Part shown: piece after piece, positions 1-13,120 of the stretch | How positions within the stretch are numbered: position 1 is the stretch's first letter | Layout of the letters: each line of letters starts with the position of its first letter | Source of the DNA: Paramacrobiotus metropolitanus | Lineage: Eukaryota > Tardigrada > Eutardigrada > Parachela > Macrobiotidae | Assembly (NCBI RefSeq): GCF_019649055.1 | Contig: NW_026570230.1 | Location: 1,116,001 to 1,180,000 of the forward strand | Direction of reading: 5' to 3' | Length of the DNA: 64,000 bases | Translations under genes and position numbers: made by a program | The notes under the pieces: model-generated | Seen by the model: the letters and a program-made list of their open reading frames with translations, nothing else | What the model was told of the DNA's origin: nothing | Databases searched by the model: none

Positions 1-1917
1 CGGTTCCGGTCGGTTAGGAATTATCTCAAGTATCGGCTAAATGCAAAAGAAGAGGGTGCACGTTTTTCTCCGTTGCAAGATTATTGGTTTTACACAACCG
101 GCTCAACATGGAGGGAAAGTGGTATTTAGACAAACACTTGCCCATTAAATGTAACACTAACATAATTAAATGTTTCCGTCGCGGTCTAGCCTTGAAGTTT
201 TCGGGTCACGGCGCAAAGAAGTTTGTTGCTGTCGCGCCGCAATCGATTGCGGCATAACATAACATTGCAAATTTTATTATCAAATTCAGCCAAATAAAAT
301 TTCGCACCACAAAAATGAAAGTACAAAATCATTATGTTTTTTTGTAAAAATTGTTTTAAAATATTTTAGTTAATTTTAGAACGTAAAATGTTTTTTAAAT
401 TTAAATCTCTGTCGGCGTATTAACATTTGTATTGTGCATATATGCAATACCACGTTCCTTATAGTACATATATACCCCGTTGCTCGTTATGCCCAACACG
501 GCTTTGTGAGAAAAGTTGATTTTCGGAATTTCTTGATATCTTTTATTTTGCGAAATTTATCTGCAGATATAAAATGAAAGATATATAATAATGCTATATC
601 GGTCTCCTCTGAGAGCGGATAATGCGAATTAATCACATAATCCGAGCCAATCGAGACACGAAAAGCCGGTCGACATAATACGGTTCTTTTCATCACAACC
701 AGCCCCAACGTGAATTTAACATGAATTTCTACGTCAATCGCACCATCACCGTTTACATACCGACGAACGCTGTTTTTCTCCACTCATGATAGCAAATTAA
801 TCAACAAATAATTGGCGACACTATCTACATTACGCCGCAGTACCTACTCGACGGGGGCATTTTGTCTCAATTTGATTATTCAGTCAATTTGCCGGAACCG
901 GCCGGCTAATCAGGTGGCAGTTAAATCAAATCATCATCGCAGCAACCGTTTTGACGGATTACCTGTCAACGGTGACAAAACATAACCCGAGCGCCTGTAT
1001 ACATATACCGGCGTAATGTCTTATGAAAGCCTTCTCTTAATAATTACGCATATGACCTTTCGTAGTAATGCTGAACCGTCGTTTGATCCCGGCGAGCATA
1101 CAGTTCCTCGGCAAACAGCCCGCTTCGGTCACGCATAGACGGCAACAGAAGGTGAACAACAACAACACCCTGTCCTGCACAGTTTAAAGACCATCGCTGC
1201 CGTTAATCGAACGATTTAGATCGAAAAATGCCATCTGGTCTGTTTACACAGTATATTCGATTATTATCGTCCTTAGTTGGCCGAACCAGTTTTCTGTGTG
1301 GTCTTTGTGGTTATAACAAGCTGATCGTAAGATGTTATACCGCTTTTAATGCAATGCGATTTAGCCTTTAATAGCGGCGCAACCAATATGACATCCAACC
1401 ATTACACTGGGTGACTGTTCCACAAGACTCACAATCATTCTGGTTTATTTTTACGCACACAATAAAAGAAAAGGTACAGACGATTTTATTAATTTGATCG
1501 AATACGATTCATGTCACAAAATACAACAACGAAAGTCTAGCTTGCAAATTTCGTAGCTCAGTAATGGCAATTTATTGTGAACCTAGCGTTTCCTTATAAA
1601 TTACGAGTATAATCAATGCACGTGTGTGGAGTTAAACAGGCAAAACATCTAACTAGCCAAAGTTTTAAAAATTTATTTTTCTTCACAAATCTTTTGAATA
1701 AATAGTGCTGTTGAGAAGACGAGAAAATCAGTACAAGTACACAGTTGTCATGAATTCAAGGGAATCGTTTGATTAATTAACGGTTGGAACCAAACCGAAC
1801 CATGATACAGGTAAACTCGATAAGATTAAAAAATGCATTTACATGCCGCAATTACATTGACGAAAAACATGACGCCAAAGCTGCAGTGGATTTAAAAAAA
1901 TAAAACTTTAAAATTCG
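1..1917. other. Intergenic / 3' flank, no gene recognised
   Basis: I see no convincing exon here. A minus-strand AATAAA at 1672-1677 lies about 240 nt beyond the stop codon of the SDR gene and is a candidate poly(A) signal for it. A minus-strand open frame around 487-783 has no ATG at its left-most start and no family resemblance. Confidence 0.4.
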
Positions 1918-4498
1918 TTAAGCCTCCGTTTTGGCTTTCTCGGCAGCCGCAACAAATGCTTTGGGATCAGCCACGACTTCCTGGCTTATCTGCCACAGGC
2001 GTTTGGCCTGAACGAGATCTCGGTTGCCAATCGGCATTTCCTTGGGCGTACAGTTCTCCACGTATGATCCGGAAAGATTGTCCAGCTGCGGACTCAGTGC
2101 GGTGTATAGTACTGCAGAAGAAAACGAATTCAACATCAATTCCGATATCACGTACCGAGATTCCCAAATACAAAAGCTCAGTAAACTAACTAACTCCACT
2201 ATTAATCTAAGCAGAATTCAAAAACCTCGTACAGGACGCATGCATCAAAAGTTTCTTAATGCATGACCATTTTGTAGTGAACGCCATACTGCCTAACGGG
2301 AATGTGGCAAACAAAAGCATTCCGTGTGCTGAATTAAATCTAAGTTAATACGACAATCTAAACGAATTTCTGTGTAAAACTAATAGGAAAAAATGGGTTA
2401 ATCATATGTAAATGCGGTATCGGGAATACCGTTCAAAAAATTTACTATAGGCCAAATAATTTTAAGATTCAATGTTGTTAAAAATTTTACCACAATTATT
2501 TTCGGGAAATTTTCAAAAACGAATCTGTAAGAAGATGGTACGATTATAAAAGATTAAAGTTATCGGAATGCGTCAAATGTCGATGTGGTAAATGTTTAAC
2601 AAACATCCAAAAAAAGAAACATGCACGTACTGGGCTGTGCGGCTTTTTCCGCCGAGGGAAATAAAAACATCAGCAGTGGCTGAAGAAGCACTTTGATAAT
2701 AAAGGACTTGTCGCCGCAAACATGACGAAACACTTCGGTGTTGGAAGGTCCCGGGTTGACGGCAAAAAACCGGACCGGGAAGGCGCCGACTTGAAAGGCG
2801 GCCGAGTAAATGGTGTACAACGTAGCCAGTTTGGCTTGACGGTACACGCGATCCCGATCGTAGGACTTGACCGAGTTCAAGTCCTCCATACGCATTTCAA
2901 CGGAGCCGGCCGGATACGTCACCGCGGTGACGCGAAAAGGCGAACTCCTCCCGTATTTCTCCACCAACAGGTTGGTCAGTAAGAAATGACCTATAAAAAA
3001 TGTCTCAGATTAGAAAACACTTTCTTCGAAGCCTGACCAACCCGCGCACTGTCTACCAATGATTCAACGCATAGAATGACTATACAGTACGAGAATCTTT
3101 ACCAAAATGACTAACTCCCATTTGTTTCTCTAATCCGTCATGCGTTTCTTCCCGGCGGTGTTTCTTCACGGTTTCCGCGGCGTTAATTAATCCTTTCAGC
3201 TGCAAATCTGTAAAAATGTTAATTAAGCATTCTGGCGCATCCGCCGTGAAAATTACAAACTAGAATTAATTTACAATATATATTTTCACTATTATCATGC
3301 TGTGCAGAGCGTGAAAGCCCTCAGAAATTAAAGGCATACACATATCTTCGTTAAATAAAATTTTGTTACAAATTTTGTTGTTAGCGATTTTCAATTGTTT
3401 TGTATTGTATTGTATTGTGTTCGTCTTTACGGAACAAAATAGACATTCAACTTGTAATTTTGTACTTGTTCTGCATTATTTTGACGAATACAGTGAGAAC
3501 GTTTCAGAAAGTTTAACAATCAGTCTAAGCCGGATCATCAAAATCCAAGCCTACGAAGCCATTACTTCTTTTCTCAAATCCTGTATATATTTTATTAAAA
3601 ACTGATTTAAGTAATAAAAAAACTTGTTAAAAATTATTTGGATTATTCCTGAAGCGAGGCTATTTACGGTCCAAATGTTAAGTGCATTCAACAAAATTAT
3701 CCCGGAACACTCTCCAAAAATTCTAAATCAAGATTCGCCAATATTCTAAACCTGCCATTCGCTCACAAAAGAATGGAAAACCGAAAACGTACGAAATTAT
3801 GCAATTAATTCTGATCGTGCGTTAAACTTTCGAGAAATTCCTTCCTCAGCGTACCTGCTGGCAGTTCATCCACAAACTTGCGGACTGATTTCAGCGATTT
3901 CAAATCCAAATCCGCGCAGTCCACATCATGGTTGGCGTACTTCGTTGAATGCATGATGTGCTGGCGAGCCTGATGACAGCGATCCTGATTCTTGGCGGCC
4001 AAAATCACTTTGGCACCTGCACACACACATAGTGACATACGTACACTGGAGGCTTCTCCCTCACCCAGGCGTGTAATTATTTTTTAAAGCCACCTCGTTT
4101 TGCCAGCTCCCTGGCGGTCTCCTTCCCGATCCCGGGATTGGTCGCGCCCGTCAGAATAAACGCCTGGCCCTTTAGCTGCAACAAACACACGCGGATAGAA
4201 AGGATTCTCCTCTAGGAACAGAAATGCAGCGGAAATGCATAACAGCTTCATCGCAGCATTGCTTACATTTTCCTCTCCCTTGTATGTGCATCCTGAGTGT
4301 TCGCTGCAAAACAAATATCTTACAGAACAGTAGACTGTGATTTTTCACAGGATAGACAACCATACGGTCGAAACAATTTATTAAAATGCTGAATTCCACG
4401 GAGATATCACATGCAAACAGCGTGCTCACTCACATATAGAAATGGTAGCCTCCAAGCGCACCAGCCAGCCCCAGTCCCACAAGCAACTTCTTCGACAT
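1918..4498 (-). CDS. Retinol dehydrogenase-like short-chain dehydrogenase/reductase (SDR), 7 exons, 334 aa
   Basis: Exons: 4498-4434, 4303-4267, 4175-4094, 4016-3855, 3207-3103, 2990-2631, 2111-1918. All phases join, giving 1005 nt with one stop; RDH11-14-type enzymes have about this length. The family uses NAD(P)H to interconvert retinoids or lipid aldehydes and alcohols, usually at the ER membrane. A hydrophobic N-terminal anchor (about residues 3-20) precedes the Rossmann glycine motif TGATNPGIG (43-51). LDLKSLKSVR is the typical 'LDLASLKSVR' segment and the Tyr-Lys pair is YRQAK (200-204). Oddities: the glycine motif is one residue longer than usual, the NNAG motif reads NAAE (124-127), and the strand that normally carries the catalytic Ser reads VTAVTYPA. 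NAD(P) binding is likely; classical activity is less certain. Confidence 0.88.
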
Positions 4499-5276
4499 AA
4501 TGCTGGGTTGAACTCCAAATCAGTGCAAATTCAACTCTGGCTGAAACTGCATCCAACACGAGCAAACCACACAGATAAGCTAACTTCTTAAGAAAAGTTA
4601 CTAAGAAGATGAAAATTACCAGATGGGCACTTTAAACTTAAAAACAAAAATTCAAAAGTGAACAACAGAAACTCAAAGAAGGCACGCTGGATTTTTGTGT
4701 CAAAGTCAAAAGTGCCGTATGTGCTTAGAAGTGCTTGCCCGTTTCTGCAGCTTTACTTACTGACGCCCGTGGCGGTTGACGCCTTACTCATAAATAAAAC
4801 ATTTCCGGTCGGCGGCGCTTTTAGGTTCCCCGTTTTCTTTATACTACGCAGCCTACGCTGTAATGTCGTATTCTGCTCATTAATTCTGGGGTACCCTGCT
4901 CAGTATAGAGTCTAATTTCCGGTGTGCAGTGTTTACTTACATCTCGCAATCCATGGATAATTAACGGGTTTACTTCATACACGCCACACATACTGTAGAG
5001 CCGATAGTGGTGCATGGAGCGGTACGTGATCGTAATTCTACATTCATTCTGCTTTTAAATCAGTAATTCAGCTTTCTGACAGATTTCCACAGTTACTGAT
5101 CTGTCGAAATACAGCAGAACATTCTGTAGTCGAGTACAAAAGATCCACTTTTACACAATTCCGAATCACAGAACTTTCTTTTTGCACTGTGAGTATATAA
5201 TATTTCCAACGACCAGCACAGTTCACACATATAGAATTTTGTACACAGAAAGGGCGGGGACGTGCTGACCCTTCAT
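4499..5276. other. Spacer between SDR 5' end and neprilysin 3' end
   Basis: This 0.8-kb gap should hold the SDR promoter and the neprilysin 3' UTR, as both genes lie on the minus strand. I see no conserved element or coding exon. The open frame at 4658-4915 (plus) looks accidental. Confidence 0.4.
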
Positions 5277-8200
5277 CTACCAGACGGCATATTTCGTTTC
5301 CGGATTCATGGCATTCTCACTGCCGATGGGCGGATTACCCACGGCGGGGGCGCACCGGTAAGCCTGGGCGAAAGTGGGAGAATTCTGCAGCGGTCCAATT
5401 ACACGGTAGCGGCCTGGGCTGTGTGGTCCTGTAAAGCAAATAAAACCAATGCCGATACTCTCGTACTTGTAAATTTAATACGCTGTAGTTTAATGAATAT
5501 ATATTATAGTCTCACTAATAATCGTTAGTTTTCCCAGAATTAACAAGCTAACATGATGGAACAACGTACTGCTTAATTGTTTCTTCATTTCTTGTGGCGT
5601 GTAATCACTGCACCACACCTGCAAAGGTCAAGAAACAAGTTCACCACATTCTTTGTGACAAGAGGTGTGTATGCAGTTCCTAAAGAGTGAAGTATGCACA
5701 TACCTGGGCGTAGCTGAGATAAAACATTTGCTCTGCAAAAATATAATAGATGTTGCAAATGAGTACGCGGCGTTATATACCGACGCATGTAAAACGGATA
5801 CTGCAGTAAAACGTGGATTCTTATAGAACAAAATTATTTTACCGGGTGTGAAGTCATGGAATCCAGGGAGGCGATCTTCCGGCTTTCCCTGGCGTTTATC
5901 TTGGATGTACGCTTGATAAGCCTAAAAAGCGTACACATGAAAACAGATGTTTTCTCACAGTGAAACACTCTTTACAAGAACGTTTTTACCATAAACGATT
6001 CCTTGATGCCACCGTTGTCGGCAATGTTTTCGCCCTGATTGCCTTCGCCGTTCAATTGGCTGCCCAGGTAGCTGTAGCTAGAGTACTGCTTGACAATGCC
6101 GTCCGCTCGTTTACGGAATTCCGCTTTGGATTCCTTACTCCACCAATCGACCAGCTTGCCGTCACCATCCACTTGCGAACCTATAGTTGATTTTGTGGAT
6201 TATAGCGATTACAAAGGAGGCAAATTACAAAATTCATTAAAGTTCTTGCACTTCAGATATTTTGAAGTTTAATGTACATAAAAAATTATCAGTGTATCAA
6301 AAACGTCTATGAGATCGGTACCGTGATTCTTAAGGTTACTCACCTTGGTTGTCAAAGCCGTGAGTGATTTCGTGACCGATAACAGTGCCGATGGCAGCGT
6401 AGTTCCAGAATTTGGGATAACCATGTCCTAAGAATGGAGGAGCAAGGATGCCGGAGGGGAACGCTACAAAAATATATGGTTTAAAGTTTACCCAACTTAA
6501 CCGCATACGTACGCTGCTGGAAGGCGTTCATAGAAAACCTATTGTCGAAACTATGAAATAAATTTTCTAACTGCAGACACGTTTCTTACAAATAGAGTTG
6601 TAGTCTGGCATATAGAAAGCGTTAACGACAGCGGCGCCGGTAATCCAATCCGTGACCTCGTTAGGCCGGAGCAGCTTTTTGCCTTCCACATCGACCACAA
6701 AGTTTTGGGCGGTAATAAAGGTGCCCAGCAAGTCGTCCTTGACCGTGAACTATAAAAAATATATAAAATTACAACTTCGGTTATTCCATAATAGAAATAC
6801 AGCACTACCATTGTCAGATAAATATACTGTGGCTTGGCACAATGCAAAGTATTACCTTACAGTTGCACAGCATCTATTGCGCAAAAGTAACTACGGTACT
6901 TAAAAACTTTTGTTGGTGACTTGCATTTGTGTGCTCCGCATTAACCGCGTTAGTGTCGTTCATAAGGTAGTCTTCGTAGGCAACCAGCGAAGTGAACTTG
7001 TTGGCCTTAGCCAAAGCCTGCGCACGCGTGTCTTCATCCATCCAGTAGGACTCCTGTCAAGTGTAAAGAAAACATTCAAAGTTGAATTTTTGACGTCCCT
7101 CACTGGCAGTTTAATTTTGCATTTTATTGCCATCATCTTCTGTTTTTTGTATCACTCCCTGTGTATCATATTACCTGAATGATCTTCTTGAAACTGTCCA
7201 TCAGGAAGACGATCATCTCTTCGAGCTACAAACAGTAGTGCTGCAGTTGTCGTTGGCCAAAAGGATTCACATAAGCATATAAATCCTATTGCGTGCAATT
7301 GTATACAGTAGTGAGATGTACACAAGACCGTAATATTACAAACCGACATACCTCCTCCTTGGCTTCGCGGCGGAAATACTTTTGCACATACATACTGCCT
7401 ACTGCCTTGGGCAGTTGGGCGTTGATCATATCAATGCAGGTTTCCCATCGCGGAGGCTGCGCCGTGGTGCCACTGAGGACATTTTCGAAGCGCGCGGCAA
7501 CAGCCCGCACATCATCCGGCAAAACTCTTAGATACGATTCGATGACCTTAAAGCCGATATATTGGGCAAAAAATCTGTAACGGATCCCATCTTTCAGTCT
7601 AGACCATAATCCGTTTGAAGTAATAAATACTTAATTTTTGAAAACAACGTTAATTTCTGACGAAAATGTCATTCTGGTAACCTACCGTGTACTGTTTATC
7701 CTAGCTGCAAGCTCGTTGTTGAGAGCGTCATAATAATCCGGTTGTCGCACATTGACCATCAAATCGGCGTTGATTTTGTCTTGCGCCATTGGCCAGACTT
7801 TCTTGAAATACTCCACCCAGTTGTCAGCAGTCAGACCGATGGCCGTCGTGTAACCGGCAATATTTCTCAACTGCGTTGGATGCTGAAGCTTGGTTTCGTC
7901 CAGAGTCTGCTCGCGAGGCAGAGTGGCCTGTAATAATTTTTTTTTATTTTCGCTTTAAGGCATACGTGTCTAACGTCGATGTTGCCAGTTGTGTTTTACG
8001 TTAAGCTACATACGTTCATAAGAGCGGCTTCAAACTCAACGATTTCCGTGAAGATTTGATCAAAGTCTTCCGGTACGGAGGTCTCATTGTGCAGATGATT
8101 GTAGACAACACTGGCCAGCTCCATGCCATAACGCTTATATGCCTCGCGGGCGGCAATCATATCGGGATCGGTCTTGTTCAGGTAGTAATTACGCTGCAGC

Positions 8201-9837
8201 GCAAAGACCGGCACTTCAAAGTTGATGACGTTGTTGGCGGTGTTATTGGGGTCACCGAAGAGGACGGTGTTGAACACACCCAGCATGTTTCCCTGTCGAC
8301 GGGCGTGGCTCATCAGGTTCACCAGCTGATCCGGGCTGAAATCAGGCAGGTCGCCGGTGTTGTTTTCGAAGGGCCAGTTTTCCAAGCCCATGTTAAAAGC
8401 GGTCAATTCGCGAAGCAGGGCTGTCCATGAGTCGGCATCGTTTATGAGAGCTATAAGCAAATTTTACATTATTTTTGGCTGAAGTAATGTTAAAATACGT
8501 ACAAGTATATACGGTAAGTGTGTGCAAAAATTCAAAAGGTTGTCATGCACAATAAATGTGCGATAAATATCCGAACTCCGAAACACTAGCTAGCGGGTTT
8601 TTGGTGCATCGAATACAGATAATTAAACGATCACGTTGAGTCGTTGTCTTACTTGAATTTGTGCACAAATAATAGTAGTCCTGGAGTTTATCGGTTGCAG
8701 TTGATGGGTTGACGTGTCGGCTAGACCTCGTCAGCGAACCTAAAACCGTTTATTTAATTTCAGAGATAAACCTACGTGGATCGCTTAGAAATGTTATACA
8801 ATCGCATCTCAGGTCTTATGCAGAACCTACGTATAATAAAACATATACGTTTGCCTCGACCGGGAGTATCGCTGATTTACATATTTACGGCTTAGCTTAC
8901 GTTTCAGATTTTGATTAAGAGCCTCGTCCAGCTGATCAAAGGTGGAATAGCGAGATTTAGCGTCAGGCATAGGATGGCTAAGGTTCCAGTTTCCACAAGC
9001 GAATTCATAGAAGTCGTTACATGGATTGACGTTTCTGCGTTTAAAAACGTGTATTTGTTGCGCAAGCTATTTTAATAAATATGTATTTACTGATTATAAC
9101 CGATAATACTGTGACACGGTGACATAGGTTATGCTTAATTTGGTCATTGCTGTCGTTGTAAGATTAAAAAACCAATAATTATTTTACCTGTTCATATTGG
9201 TAACCAAAGTGCCCGCTGTAAAACAAATAATAGGTTGTAGTGAATAATACTCGCAAATGAATTTTCTTAGCTCGTACTGAGCATTTGTAAGCACATTATT
9301 TATGAACGAATATAACTTAAAATACCTTTATTCTGTACTAAACAGTATTTGGTAAAGTATAATTTTGGTATACATGTAAAACTGTGACAATACAGCTTGA
9401 CTGACCTGCATGTACGCATTCTGGTGTCAGACAAACCCTGATGCTTCGGTCCACTTTTCCCTCATTCGGATCTGGAAATAAACAGCTAGTAAGATCAGGT
9501 ACAGTTACACTATATTTTTATTTTTAACTACTCCTACCGTGACAGCAAAAAGCAGTTACAAGAAGTAATCCTGACATACCTCTGGTCACTTCCTGGACGT
9601 ACAGGACAATGAAGGCAATGGACAAGGCCAGCAAGACGACAATAGTCCCCGCAATATATCGGCTGGCATTGGACTTCCTTTTTGTGGTATCAATGATCCT
9701 GACAAAGTCACAGAATTATTTTACAGGTTCCGTAGTCATCTTGTCTTACTCTATAAAATCAGTTATTAAAACAGTAAAGTATTTCTATGTACTTACAGCT
9801 CTTGGCTTTCGTTCCGTTTCTGCACGGTGATGGTCAT
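5277..9837 (-). CDS. Neprilysin-like M13 zinc metallopeptidase, type II membrane protein, 18 exons, 778 aa
   Basis: Exons: 9837-9797, 9698-9580, 9471-9406, 9215-9188, 9034-8901, 8739-8653, 8450-8014, 7927-7686, 7574-7352, 7225-7175, 7053-6925, 6749-6590, 6463-6344, 6180-5990, 5921-5843, 5732-5704, 5618-5570, 5428-5277; 2337 nt in total. The family cleaves extracellular peptides before hydrophobic residues. A short cytoplasmic N-terminus precedes a membrane segment (about 28-48), then CLTPEC (67-72), NPCNDFYEFACG, substrate motif NAFY (562-565), zinc motif HEITH (603-607), third ligand GENIAD (Glu 663, Asp 667), catalytic His in PHSPGRYR (731) and the C-terminal VW. All catalytic residues are present, so an active ectopeptidase is expected. 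Oddities: exons of 28 and 29 nt, a GC-AG intron after exon 11, and loss of both cysteines of one family disulfide, with YAVW replacing the usual CxVW. Confidence 0.95.
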
Positions 9838-12800
9838 TTTTGCGGTGTTTTGTAAAGAACCCAGTCAATTAATTACAAAACCAAACGAAAATGAGTTGGG
9901 CTACTCCCGGAAGAGCTAATGCTGATAGGATTCCGTTGTAGCAGTCAAAACGGAATAAGGAGGGCAGGTACAGGCATGTGCGTGATTGTCATAATCCGAG
10001 CGATTTTACAACACTCATTTCACCGATAACAACGACAATTATTTGTTTGTCGCTTATCCGATAATTATATAGTGAATTAATGGAGGCGATAACGAAACAG
10101 ATTAATGGAACAAGTTAGTACCTGCCTGATAACGATTACCTTTTCTACTCACTAGCGAAACCAATCACGCAATTTTCGCTGTATATTAAGACTAGATTCT
10201 CTCTTTATGTCTGTACATACATATACAAATATCGTTGTGCGATAACAACGGTATATTATAATTGGTGCTTATATTGCATAGCTTTTATAAGTAGCTCAGT
10301 AGATTTGATTCTGTCGCTTTTCGTACACCGTTAACGGCATAATTATCTTCTGTCGTGTAAATGTGGTAAAAATATTCATTTTGTCAGACAATTTAAAATG
10401 CAGTCTTGTCCATCATTTGTCAAGATGAAAAGTAACCTGTCATCTTTAACTCGTATTCTTGGACCAAACCTTATGGTTAACTAGGGCAATAAAGTCTGAT
10501 CATCGTATGTTCCCGTCCGCTAAAACAATAGTAACAAGCAAATTGCCGCAAAAATTATTACCTTGTACCTTAAGTTTGGGTCACAAGCAAAATAAAAATA
10601 ACCGGTTTCATTGTTCGCGTTTATAGTCATGTTACGAATAACTTCAGTGAAAATGTGAAAAACAGATGCCGTACTGCCACGTGCTCGAACAACAATACTG
10701 CAGAAACAATGTTTTGAAGTAGAACCAAATCGCGCAAAGTAGTTTTTTAGGAATTTTCTTTTAAAAATTTGTAAAGTGTTTTGGTTTTAGGTCGACTAGA
10801 ATTCGAATGAAAGTCGTTGCTCCATTTGGACGCTGTCCGCTTTCTACCGCGATTATTGTAGCCTTACGCTCTCAAAAACTGCCGGAAGATTTTAAAACGG
10901 CAGTTCTCCAGTCTTTCGCATTTCCTAATTAAGTGCACGAGTATTATCCTTTACTCGTTGTGAAGGCTTGACAACCTTTTGTCATAAGTTTCAGCATTCC
11001 CTGTTCATACTTCAAACTACAGTACATAGTTGTATGGGATGTCCATATATTTTTTTGGATACTCTTTTTCGTACTGCATACAAATTTTAGGAGTACGATG
11101 ATTACTGATTAGCAATGCAGAAGTGAGATCTTTTAGTTGCATTTTTGTTGTTATTCGCGATATCTGCCGCCGCAGATGAGAAGCTTAGATTTCAATATAT
11201 GTATCTCAATACGCTGAAATTATAACAATTAACAAACAAGCGCATACATGTACATGCAACGTGTGAATAAATTTTCAGTGAATAAGCCATTTCGGTGGGT
11301 GTTGCATGCACATAAATACAATCTGACGTGCAGTTTCTGCGTACAGAACAACCCATGACCAGTACGATGAAATAAAATGGAAAATACCACTGTAAACTTT
11401 TATGGATTGTCTCCCGAGTTATGGCTGCGCCTGCTCTAATTTTGGGATCAAGGGGTCAAGTTCGAATTCAGTGAGGAGATGACTGGGCAGAACGAACTCC
11501 GTGCCATAACATAAGATACTTACATTTCCGCAATCAAGACATTTGTAAGCGGATGACACCTTTGGGAGTCGCCAATCTGGATCACTTTAAAACTTTGCCT
11601 CAGCGTCATCTCCGCGCTGTACACGCGGACTTTGTTTGGTGTATCGTGTACGTTGACTCGGTTCGTTATATACTCTTACCATAGTACGAGTATCGCAACG
11701 ACCATTCCACAAGCAACTGTACCTGCGTGCACGTCTGTGATTCATGGCCTTCCAATGACGTCAAATTAACTGGTGGTGACGTAAATGTCAATTTTTAACT
11801 GGGAATGATATCTGCTTATTAGTACAGTACACCACAGCACATAAAATTAGTTTATTACTGCACATTTTATCGACGTGTAATAATATTATGTAACATTTTG
11901 CAATGACCTATAATACCCTGACGCAGAGTACTGCATGTAGGATCGATCTGCATAAAAATATTTTATTTATATTGTAATAAGCTAAAAGCTCGTATCTGTG
12001 TACGCAACCATTAGGCGATGGCGCATGCAAATGTCGGCACCGCAAAAATCACATATAGCCTGTTTGCATACGGATTATCGTTTTTTAATGACATTATCGC
12101 CTTGCACGTGGAATTTGCCAACCGGAAGCGGTGTGGTTAGATGCTAAGTTTGCTAAACGTATCCCAAGCACGGTCACATGGAAGAAACGTTTTATGTTGG
12201 GCACATGACTGGAATTGCCACAGACAGTGGATCACTTCCTGATAATTTTCTAGACAAACTTTCTACGATCGCTTTACACGGGCTTGCTGCATTAAAGTGT
12301 CGCATTTGAGTGACCCATCGAATTTCATTCCATTTCACATATTCCATTACAAATATCATTTTTGCAAAGTCATAGCGTCGAATGTGAGAATGAATAATCA
12401 TATGTTCACACTGGGTTCTGTATTGCTCAAAGTACCGTGATATTATTGACTATATTTTATTGTTAAGCGCACATGGATAAAAGTTCACATCGACATTTAT
12501 GTCAACTGTATAAAACAGTTGGATTATTTTTTATATAAGCAGACAGACAGACAGCCGGTATGAGAACATGTATTGAAAACCGTTGCATCATAATTATTAA
12601 GAACTGTGCGAAGTGTTATAAAAGTTCTTCAACAAAATAACTTTGAAGAATTATCGTTTAACTCCAACGGAGTCATGAGATCCAATTGAGTCATGTTTTT
12701 TTTTCAAATCGGCGGGGAATGTTTTTCAGTGCTGGCGTTGTGGCGGGAGTTCGTAATAGGTTTATCCGGGATTGTCTTAGATGTCCGTGTACTCATCGGG

Positions 12801-13120
12801 GAGACCTAAGCGGTAAATCCAATCGCTCAGTAATAATTACGACAATGGTGGAATCTTAAGCAGATAATGTACCTATGGTAATTTGGCCAGTTTATTTTGA
12901 TAGCTGCGTACAAAACATTAGCAAACGCATTCCTTTATATCAAATAAATGTCGGAAAATTGTTGTTAACATTTTTTCAATATATCCGGATCCGGCTAAAA
13001 ATTTGTTAATGCAAACTTTAAAGTTAATGGTTGGAAAAACTGATGCGGTCAAAGCATTTTAACGGTATTAGATATGTGGCATGGTGCATGCTTCAATAAG
13101 TGTGTGAAATTAATTGCGAA
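9838..13120. other. Intergenic region, no gene recognised
   Basis: The stretch is AT-rich with only short open frames. The left edge should hold the neprilysin promoter and the right edge the 3' UTR of the peptide precursor. A short CAGA-type microsatellite (about 12540-12555) is the only simple repeat noticed. Confidence 0.4.

Noticed and set aside
487-783. 98-codon minus-strand open frame
   Set aside because: The first codon is not ATG. A possible GTATGT donor near its start would give a different reading, and no family is recognised.
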